Of a DNA stretch of 6,307 bases, positions 1-6,307 are shown in pieces; position 1 is the stretch's first letter, and every line of letters starts with the position of its first letter. The position numbers and the translations under genes are program-made. Source of the DNA: Candidatus Limnocylindria bacterium (GTDB taxonomy: Bacteria > Chloroflexota > Limnocylindria > QHBO01); the NCBI GenBank assembly GCA_030146365.1, contig JASLBU010000244.1, positions 1 through 6,307 of the forward strand, written 5' to 3'. The notes beneath the pieces are model-generated. The model was not told the DNA's origin, did no database searches, and saw only the letters and a program-made list of their open reading frames with translations.

Positions 1-476
1 GGCACCAGCAGCAGCGCACAGATCGCCGCGTTGAGCACCGCCGCGGCGAGCACCAGGTCGAGCGGCACGGTTCGGACCACCGCATCGGTCACGAGCCCGC
101 CCACGCTCAGCGAGACGACGTCCGCAATCACAGACCCCACGAACGCAGCGAGCACTGGGTAGATCCATGCACGGCCGACGATGCGAGAGCCCGCCGCCGT
201 CAGTGCCGCCACGAGCAGCATGCTCAGGGGGATCGACCCGAGCGGGTCGCTGACGAGCAGATTGGCGGCGATTCCAGCAACGAACGCCCAGGTAATGCCC
301 GGCAGGAACCCCACGAGCACCGTGACGAGCACGACGGTGACGAGCACGAGGTTGGGCTTCACGCCGCCCACCACGATCACGGGGGCGAGCGCCGCATGCA
401 CGATGCCGGTGATCACCGCGAGCAATGGACCCAGGTACCCGATGGAAAAGCGCCCCCTGTGACACGATGGAACCAC
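1..476 (-). CDS. mreD: MreD-like rod-shape membrane protein, C-terminus cut by window edge
   Basis: About 158 codons are visible, very hydrophobic, with roughly five likely membrane segments. Residues 37-46 read GGVKPNLVLV, followed by a helix and then a G-x3-N-L-L-x3-PLG motif at about 68-80. This matches the MreD pattern (GGV-x-P-D/N-L-V-L, then G-x3-D-L-L-x3-PLG), with Asn72 where Asp is usual. MreD is an inner-membrane partner of MreC and MreB in lateral wall synthesis. The family is usually about 160-175 residues, so only a short tail should be missing. The start is uncertain. GTG at 476 is favoured because a TATACT element sits five bases upstream, which would give a leaderless message. 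TTG at 425 would start just inside the first helix and is the alternative. The gene diverges from parA. mreB and mreC are not in view, so another small polytopic protein such as an ECF S-component remains possible. Confidence 0.62.
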   Translation of the reverse strand, partial: MVPSCHRGRFSIGYLGPLLAVITGIVHAALAPVIVVGGVKPNLVLVTVVLVTVLVGFLPGITWAFVAGIAANLLVSDPLGSIPLSMLLVAALTAAGSRIVGRAWIYPVLAAFVGSVIADVVSLSVGGLVTDAVVRTVPLDLVLAAAVLNAAICALLLV

Positions 477-481
477 GGGCG

Positions 482-487
482 AGTATA
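482..487 (-). promoter_or_regulatory. -10-like element for the divergent mreD-like gene
   Basis: On the - strand this reads TATACT, one base from the TATAAT consensus. Transcription would begin near position 476-474, exactly at the proposed GTG start, so the message would be leaderless or nearly so. No convincing -35 hexamer is seen 16-18 bases upstream, which weakens the call. The element lies about 30 bases from the parS site. Confidence 0.4.
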
Positions 488-518
488 GGGCCCCATAGGC
501 GACCGCCTGGCGTTGGGA

Positions 519-534
519 TGTTCTACGTGAAACA
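519..534. promoter_or_regulatory. parS centromere-like site for ParB
   Basis: The 16-mer TGTTCTACGTGAAACA differs from the widely conserved chromosomal parS consensus TGTTTCACGTGAAACA at two adjacent positions in the left half (TC changed to CT). The right half GTGAAACA is perfect, and flanking A and T extend the outer arms to 518-535. ParB would load here as a CTP-dependent clamp and spread. The site lies 113 bases upstream of parA, the common place for a parS near its own operon, and could also let ParB influence both divergent promoters. No second copy was noticed in the window. Confidence 0.85.
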
Positions 535-537
535 TCG

Positions 538-546
538 TGTGGATAA
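538..546 (-). promoter_or_regulatory. DnaA box
   Basis: The + strand reads TGTGGATAA, so the - strand carries TTATCCACA, a perfect match to the standard DnaA-box consensus. It begins only three bases after the parS 16-mer. A perfect 9-mer in otherwise GC-rich DNA, located in an intergenic region, makes chance less likely. It may be an outlying origin box or a site where DnaA regulates parAB. No cluster of further boxes and no AT-rich unwinding region is visible nearby. Confidence 0.6.
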
Positions 547-606
547 ACCGCTCGTCCGAGGTCTGGGGTTCGCGCACGCCGACCGCTGATCCGACCCGAA
601 AACTGC

Positions 607-612
607 TAGAAT
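607..612 (+). promoter_or_regulatory. -10-like element for the parA operon
   Basis: TAGAAT matches five of six bases of the -10 consensus. Transcription would start near 619, leaving a leader of about 28 bases before the parA GTG and placing parS and the DnaA box upstream of the promoter. The -35 region around 583-589 (CCGCTGA) is a poor match, so this rests mainly on the -10 and its position. Confidence 0.4.
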
Positions 613-646
613 GGTGAGGCCCATCTGAACTCGCAGCGGAGCGCCT

Positions 647-1408
647 GTGGTCAGGGTCACGGCCTGCACAAACCAGAAGGGCGGCGTCGGCAAGACGACC
701 ACGGTGATCAACCTGGCTGCCTACCTCGCTCTCTCCGGTACGCGAACTCTCGTCATCGACCTCGACCCCCAGGGCAACGCGACGAGCGGCCTCGGCGTCG
801 ATCGGCGGACCGTCGATCGCTCCTCCTACGAAGCCCTCGTCGACCGCGTCCCGCTCCGGGACCTGATCGTGAAGACGGCCGTGAGCGGCCTGGACCTGGT
901 CCCGTCGGCACCGGCGCTCTCCGGGGCGGAGGTTGAGCTGGTGGGCATGGCGGCGCGGGAGCGCCGGCTGGCGGCGAGCCTGGCGGAGCTCGACGACCGA
1001 TACGAGCGAGTCCTCATCGACTGTCCGCCGTCGCTGGGGCTGTTGACACTGAACGCATTGACGGCGGCCGACGGAGTCCTGATCCCGATTCAGACCGAAT
1101 ACTACGCCCTGGAGGGCCTGAGCCAGCTGGTGAACACGATCCGACGGGTCCGCGAAGGCTTGAACCCGCGCCTCGAGATCGACGGCGTGCTGCTGACGAT
1201 GTACGACGCGCGGACGAACCTGTCGGCACAGGTCGCCTCCGAGGTCAGACGCCACATGAACGGCAGCGTCTACCGGACGGTCGTCCCACGCTCCATCAGG
1301 CTGTCGGAGGCGCCGAGTCACGGCATGCCCATCGAGCTGTACGATCCCGCGTCTCGCGGCGCCAGCGCGTACCGCGAGCTGGCCGGGGAGGTGGCCGCCC
1401 GTGGCTAG
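647..1408 (+). CDS. parA: Chromosome-partitioning ATPase ParA (Soj)
   Basis: A complete 253-residue protein of the short chromosomal ParA/Soj class, without the N-terminal helix-turn-helix seen in many plasmid ParAs. The deviant Walker A motif KGGVGKTT is at residues 11-18, with signature Lys11 and Lys16. The A' motif DLDPQGN is at 38-44 and Walker B-like LIDCPP at 123-128. The C-terminal SEAPSHGMP segment is typical of the family. ATP-bound dimers coat nucleoid DNA non-specifically, and ParB stimulates hydrolysis, which moves the parS region to its position in the cell. The GTG start at 647 follows GCGGAG (636-641) with a five-base gap and places Walker A at the usual distance from the N-terminus. 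The 3' end overlaps parB by 8 bp, implying translational coupling. A parS site lies upstream. Confidence 0.96.
   Translation: MVRVTACTNQKGGVGKTTTVINLAAYLALSGTRTLVIDLDPQGNATSGLGVDRRTVDRSSYEALVDRVPLRDLIVKTAVSGLDLVPSAPALSGAEVELVGMAARERRLAASLAELDDRYERVLIDCPPSLGLLTLNALTAADGVLIPIQTEYYALEGLSQLVNTIRRVREGLNPRLEIDGVLLTMYDARTNLSAQVASEVRRHMNGSVYRTVVPRSIRLSEAPSHGMPIELYDPASRGASAYRELAGEVAARG
1387..1393 (+). promoter_or_regulatory. Ribosome-binding site of parB inside parA
   Basis: GGAGGTG is a strong Shine-Dalgarno match within the last codons of parA, seven bases before the GTG at 1401. It supports that start, even though the start overlaps the parA stop. Confidence 0.75.
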
Positions 1409-2329
1409 CACCGCACCCCGGAGCGCACGTGCCTTCGGCCTCGGCCGTGGACTTGATGCCCTCATCCCGGGAACCGACGACCGCTCCGGCGTGCTCGAGA
1501 TCGACGTGGAGCGCATCGAGCGCAACCCGGACCAGCCCCGCGCGGCGTTCGACGAGGGCCAGCTCGGCGAGCTGGCCGCGTCAATCGCGGTGCACGGAAT
1601 CCTCCAGCCGGTCGTGGTGCGAGCCGCCACGGATGGCTCCTACCAGCTCATCGCCGGGGAACGGCGCCTGCGTGCCGCAAAGCTTGCCGGGCTCGCGACG
1701 GTGCCGGCCGTGGTGCGAGCCGGCGATGACGGAGAGACCCTGCTCGAGCTGGCCCTGATCGAGAACATCCAGCGGGAGGACCTGAACGCCATCGAGACGG
1801 CGACGGCCTATCGGGAGCTCATCGATCGATTCGGGCTCACCCACGAAGCGGTCGCTCGCCAGGTGGGCAAGAGCCGTGTCGCCGTCAGCAACGCGCTGCG
1901 GCTGCTGGAGCTCGCCCCGGAGACGCGCCAGGCGATCGTGGAGGGCCGCATCACCGAGGGCCACGGACGCGCGCTGGCCGCGATCACCATCCCGGAGCTG
2001 CAGCGCGCCGTGCTGGCGGTCGTCCTCGAGCGGCAGCTTTCCGTCCGCCAGACCGAGGAGCTCGTGCGGCGCAAGCGCGACGAGGAGCCGGCCCAGCGCG
2101 AGCGGGCCCGCCTCAGCCCCGATCTGCAAGACGTGGAGGCGCAGCTGCGCGGCGTGCTCGCGACCAAGGTGGGCATCGTCCGGACGCGGCGCGGCGGACG
2201 GCTCGTAATCGACTTCTACTCCGACGAGGAGCTGGATCGGCTCTACCAGATCATCACGCGCGGCGCCGTGGGCGGCATGGAGCCGTCCGCCGACGCGCCC
2301 GGATTCGACACGAGGACGCCCGAGCCCAC

Positions 2330-2333
<4 letters not shown>
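1401..2333 (+). CDS. parB: Chromosome-partitioning protein ParB (Spo0J)
   Basis: A complete 310-residue ParB. The N-terminal FGLGRGLDALIP segment (12-23) is the conserved stretch that in Spo0J contains the ParA-stimulating peptide. The ParB/Srx CTP-binding domain spans about 31-125. It contains NPDQPR (42-47), the CTP-contacting GERRLRAA (86-93) and ENIQREDLN (121-129). A helix-turn-helix follows at about 146-171 (LTHEAVARQVGKS and onward) for parS binding. The C-terminal dimerisation domain covers the last 70 or so residues. The family role is to bind parS, close as a CTP clamp, slide along DNA, recruit SMC and stimulate ParA ATPase. The gene overlaps parA by 8 bp at its start and gyrB by 4 bp at its end, so the three are almost certainly co-transcribed. 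All key motifs are intact. Ala130 replaces the Pro often seen after REDLN. Confidence 0.96.
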
Positions 2334-4306
<1,973 letters not shown>

Positions 4307-4337
4307 GCCGAAATCACGAGAAAGGCAATCACGACCG

Positions 4338-4583
4338 ATGCCATCACGACACGGCGCTGACATCCGACAGGTGCCCCAGAAGACCGGGCGCACCGTGGAG
4401 GAGTGGTGCGAGCTGCTCGAGGCCAACGGGGTCGGCGATCGGCGCGAGGCGGTGAACATGCTGCGCGACTCGTACGCGGTCAGCCACGCGTTCGCGCTCA
4501 CGATCGCCGATCACTGCCTGCGCCGCGCGGGTGACGACGAGTGGGGAGCGGCGGATTACGACGCCGAGGAGGATCGCTGGTAG
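4338..4583 (+). CDS. Small DUF4287-like protein
   Basis: An 81-residue soluble protein. Residues 12-65 contain a K-T-G-R-T-V-EEW core (15-23), then a Gly, a basic pair (Arg35-Arg36), a short helix and an S-H-A-x-A-L-x-I-A stretch (49-57). This resembles the DUF4287 pattern (KTGKTLEEW, KHGEIV, GHGHAN), a small domain of unknown function found alone or next to DUF5655. The tail from about 66 is acidic (DDEW, DAEED). The ATG at 4338 is the first start after gyrB, 31 bp downstream. A GAGAAAGG stretch (4318-4325) lies 12 bases ahead, rather far for an ideal ribosome site. The reading frame is open further upstream, but that part overlaps gyrB and lacks family similarity. The gene lies between gyrB and a thioesterase in the same apparent operon. 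No function can be stated, and the family assignment rests on pattern recognition only. Confidence 0.65.
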   Translation: MPSRHGADIRQVPQKTGRTVEEWCELLEANGVGDRREAVNMLRDSYAVSHAFALTIADHCLRRAGDDEWGAADYDAEEDRW

Positions 4584-4585
4584 GC

Positions 4586-5098
4586 GTGGCGGAGCGGTCG
4601 GCTTCAATCGGCAGTTCGCGCGAGGTGGTCGCGGGCGACGGTCGACGGTACGCGTTCGCGGACCACAACTGCTTCGCGTGCGGCGCCGCCAACCGCATCG
4701 GCATGCGGCTTCACATCGAGCTGGGCGACGGCAGGGCGCGAGCGGCGTGGACGGTGGGAGATGACTACGTGGGCTGGAGCGACAAGGCTCACGGCGGGAT
4801 CATTGCCACGCTGCTGGACGAGGTGATGGCCTGGGCGCCCTCCAGCTACGACTCCTGGGCGGTGACCGCGGAGATGACGGTGCGGTACCGCTCGCCGGCC
4901 TCGCCCGGCGAGCAGCTGGTGGCCGAGGGGCGCGTTGTGGAGCGCCGACGCCGCATCTACCGGGTGACCGGCGAGGTGCGCGGGCCCGATGGGCGCCTCA
5001 TCGCCGAGGGCAGCGGCCGATATCTCGGTGCCTCGCCGAGCGAAAAGGCGGAGCTGAAGGACCGATACGGCGTGGCCGCCGGGACGGCAGGGGAGTGA
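4586..5098 (+). CDS. PaaI-type hotdog-fold acyl-CoA thioesterase
   Basis: A 170-residue hotdog-fold protein. The N-terminal CFACGAANRIGMRL (29-42) corresponds to the C-x2-C-G-x2-N-P-x-G-L signature of many PaaI/YigI-like thioesterases. The core HGGIIATLLDE (69-79) carries the conserved His-Gly-Gly and the Asp-Glu of the active-site helix. The family also conserves the later V-x-Y-x-x-P segment, seen here as VRYRSPASPGEQL. Such enzymes hydrolyse acyl-CoA or aryl-CoA thioesters in the cytosol; the substrate cannot be told here. GTG at 4586, two bases after the upstream stop, is chosen. GAGGAGGA (4566-4573) lies 12 bases before it, so a later GTG at 4625 is an alternative that keeps the whole domain. 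The location between gyrB and gyrA looks like an operon passenger rather than a functional link. Confidence 0.85.
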   Translation: MAERSASIGSSREVVAGDGRRYAFADHNCFACGAANRIGMRLHIELGDGRARAAWTVGDDYVGWSDKAHGGIIATLLDEVMAWAPSSYDSWAVTAEMTVRYRSPASPGEQLVAEGRVVERRRRIYRVTGEVRGPDGRLIAEGSGRYLGASPSEKAELKDRYGVAAGTAGE

Positions 5099-5112
5099 GC
5101 ACACGGATGTGC
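5099..5112 (+). other. Small hairpin after the thioesterase gene
   Basis: GCACA (5099-5103) and TGTGC (5108-5112) are perfectly complementary around a four-base loop CGGA. No U-tract follows, so this is not an intrinsic terminator. It abuts the thioesterase stop and covers the ATG of the possible leader ORF at 5107, where it could mask initiation. It is short and may be chance. Confidence 0.25.
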
Positions 5113-5190
5113 GACATCTGCGACATCTGCGACATCCCCGACATTTCGCGGCGATGGCCGTGCTGTGAGGAATTGAACCGATGGAGATGA
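5107..5190 (+). CDS. Possible 27-residue Cys-rich leader peptide overlapping the gyrA start
   Basis: An ATG at 5107 opens a 27-codon frame beginning MCDICDICDIPDI and ending at TGA 5188-5190, ten bases inside gyrA in another frame. AGGGGAG (5089-5095) lies 11 bases upstream and serves no other known start, so it is a plausible ribosome site. The peptide has five cysteines (2, 5, 8, 19, 20) and no membrane segment. The gyrA ribosome site is inside this frame, so ribosomes translating it would pass over and possibly reset onto gyrA, a coupling or attenuation layout. Against it, any short frame in GC-rich DNA stays open easily, and the repeat alone would generate the pattern. Treat it as a hypothesis. 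Confidence 0.25.
   Translation: MCDICDICDIPDISRRWPCCEELNRWR
5110..5145 (+). repeat. 9-bp tandem repeat in the gyrA leader
   Basis: Three perfect tandem copies of TGCGACATC (5110-5136) are followed by a degenerate fourth, CCCGACATT (5137-5145). The unit is a multiple of three, so in the 5107 frame it reads Cys-Asp-Ile three times and then Pro-Asp-Ile. The repeat lies 35 bases before the gyrA ATG, between the thioesterase stop and the gyrA ribosome site. It may be a protein-binding array, a leader-peptide element or simple replication slippage. Confidence 0.9.
5167..5172 (+). promoter_or_regulatory. Ribosome-binding site of gyrA
   Basis: GAGGAA sits eight bases before the ATG at 5181 and supports that start over the in-frame ATG two codons later. 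It lies inside the possible leader ORF, which ends just beyond the gyrA start. Confidence 0.7.
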
Positions 5191-6307
5191 ATCGGGTCGG
5201 GAATGTCCGGCCGGTGTCGATCGAGGACGAGATGCGGACCTCGTACATCGACTACGCGATGAGCGTGATCGTGGCGCGCGCGCTGCCGGACGTCCGAGAC
5301 GGCCTGAAGCCGGTCCATCGGCGGATTCTGTACACGATGCACGAGATGGGACTGCGCTCGACCGCTGCCTATCGGAAGTGCGCCGGCGTCGTGGGCGAGG
5401 CGATGGCGAAATACCACCCGCACGGCGACCTGGCGCTGTACGAGACGCTCGTGCGGATGGCCCAGGATTTCAGCCTGCGCTACCCGCTCGTCGACGGCCA
5501 GGGCAACTTCGGCTCGGTCGACGGGGACCCGCCGGCCGCCATGCGCTACACGGAGGCCCGGATGGCCTCCATCACCGACGAGATGCTCGCGGACATCGAG
5601 AAGGAGACCGTCGACTTCGTCGACAACTACGACGGCCGCCTCCGCCAGCCGACGGTCCTGCCGTCGCGGCTTCCGAACCTGCTGGTCAACGGGTCATCCG
5701 GCATCGCGGTCGGCATGGCCACCAACATCCCGCCCCACAACCTCAACGAGATCTCCGCGGCGATCCGGGCGCTCATCGACGACCCGGAGCTCTCCGTCGA
5801 CGAGCTCTGCGAGATCGTCACGGGTCCGGACTTCCCGACCGGCGGCACCATCTTCCGCTTCGAGGACCAGCGCAACTCCATCACTGGCGAGAAGGAGCGG
5901 GTTGACGCGATCCGCCACATGTACGCCACCGGCCGCGGCCGGGTGATCATTCGCGGGCAGGTCGCATTCGAGGAGATCCGCGCCGGCCGCATGGCCGTGG
6001 TGATCACCGAGCTGCCGTACCAGGTCAACAAGACGACGCTCATCGAGAAGATGGCGGACCTCGTCGGCTCGAAGAAGATCACCGACGTCGGCGACCTTCG
6101 CGACGAAAGCGACAGGGACGGCATGCGGATCGTCGTCGAGGTCAAGCGGGACGGCTCGCCGCACACCGTCATGCAGCAGCTGTTCAAGCACACCGCGCTC
6201 CAGACGAGCTTCAGCGCCAACATGCTCGCCCTGGTGGACGGCCAGCCGCAGACGCTGCCGCTGAAGAAGATGCTCGAGCACTACATCACGTATCGGCGCG
6301 ACATCGT
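5181..6307 (+). CDS. gyrA: DNA gyrase subunit A, N-terminal part, cut by window edge
   Basis: The first 375 codons are visible of a family usually about 800-870 residues long. The N-terminus (SYIDYAMSVIVARALPDVRDGLKPVHRR, residues 21-48) is canonical. KYHPHGD (77-83), DGQGNFGSVDGD (105-116) and AAMRYTEAR (119-127) follow, with catalytic Tyr123 matching E. coli Tyr122 and the DNA-intercalating Ile175 in NGSSGIAVGMATN. GyrA cuts and rejoins the DNA gate while GyrB supplies ATP turnover and the TOPRIM metal site. In the quinolone-contact region, Leu84 stands where E. coli has Ser83, and Glu88 where it has Asp87 (Glu is normal in Bacillus). CAGVVG replaces the usual SARVVG. GDPPAAMRYTEAR occurs in mycobacterial GyrA and Gram-positive ParC. 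The GyrA-box in the C-terminal domain, which separates GyrA from ParC, is outside the window, so the call leans on the partner gyrB and gene context. The gene starts 82 bp after the thioesterase. Confidence 0.93.
   Translation, partial: MEMNRVGNVRPVSIEDEMRTSYIDYAMSVIVARALPDVRDGLKPVHRRILYTMHEMGLRSTAAYRKCAGVVGEAMAKYHPHGDLALYETLVRMAQDFSLRYPLVDGQGNFGSVDGDPPAAMRYTEARMASITDEMLADIEKETVDFVDNYDGRLRQPTVLPSRLPNLLVNGSSGIAVGMATNIPPHNLNEISAAIRALIDDPELSVDELCEIVTGPDFPTGGTIFRFEDQRNSITGEKERVDAIRHMYATGRGRVIIRGQVAFEEIRAGRMAVVITELPYQVNKTTLIEKMADLVGSKKITDVGDLRDESDRDGMRIVVEVKRDGSPHTVMQQLFKHTALQTSFSANMLALVDGQPQTLPLKKMLEHYITYRRDI

Noticed and set aside
321..352. Direct repeat GTGACGAGCAC, two copies
   Set aside because: It lies in the MreD-like coding sequence and encodes a repeated Val-Leu-Val-Thr membrane stretch, so codon use explains it.
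181..462. 93-codon + strand frame rich in Thr and Ser
   Set aside because: It is the complement of the MreD-like gene, whose hydrophobic Val/Leu codons give Thr/Ser/Ala-rich reverse translation; no ribosome site or motif.
611..628. ATG at 611 opening a five-codon frame before parA
   Set aside because: It overlaps the -10 element, so it would be upstream of the expected transcript, and has no ribosome site.
477..646. Full replication origin in the parA upstream region
   Set aside because: Only one DnaA box and no AT-rich unwinding segment are visible, so the region is origin-like at most in one element.
413..1630. 405-codon antisense frame across parA and the intergenic region
   Set aside because: It runs through parS, the promoters and the opposite strand of parA, with no family motif; its MFHVEH stretch is simply parS translated.
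4307..4337. Terminator between gyrB and the small gene
   Set aside because: No stem-loop followed by a T-run is present; the spacing fits continued transcription.

Overview
The window is a GC-rich bacterial chromosomal segment carrying the chromosome-partition genes parA and parB. They run directly into gyrB, two small genes and the 5' part of gyrA, all on the + strand. A divergent, partial membrane-protein gene resembling mreD lies on the - strand at the left edge. The high GC, GTG starts, tight gene overlaps and a possible leaderless start suggest a high-GC lineage such as Chloroflexota or Actinobacteriota-like bacteria. That placement is a guess from style and gene order, since no taxonomic marker was compared.

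Layout: 1-476 (-) is an MreD-like protein cut by the window edge. 477-646 is the divergent intergenic region. It holds a near-consensus parS site (519-534), a perfect DnaA box (538-546) three bases further on, and -10-like elements facing each way. 647-1408 is parA, 1401-2333 parB (8-bp overlap) and 2330-4306 gyrB (4-bp overlap). 4338-4583 is a small DUF4287-like protein and 4586-5098 a PaaI-type hotdog thioesterase. 5099-5180 is the gyrA leader, with a 9-bp tandem repeat that also reads as a Cys-Asp-Ile repeat in a possible 27-codon leader ORF. 5181-6307 is gyrA, cut by the right edge.

Functionally, ParA and ParB with parS segregate the replication-origin region, while GyrB and GyrA form DNA gyrase, which relieves supercoiling at replication forks. 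The parS-DnaA box pair and the gene content suggest an origin-proximal location, although no full oriC (box cluster plus AT-rich unwinding element) is visible. The two small genes between gyrB and gyrA have no obvious link to topology.

Points most worth following are the parS/DnaA-box composite, the repeat and possible leader peptide overlapping the gyrA start, and non-standard residues at quinolone-contact positions in both gyrase subunits (Leu at E. coli GyrA Ser83, Phe at E. coli GyrB Lys447). No mobile element, CRISPR array, tRNA or rRNA was seen.
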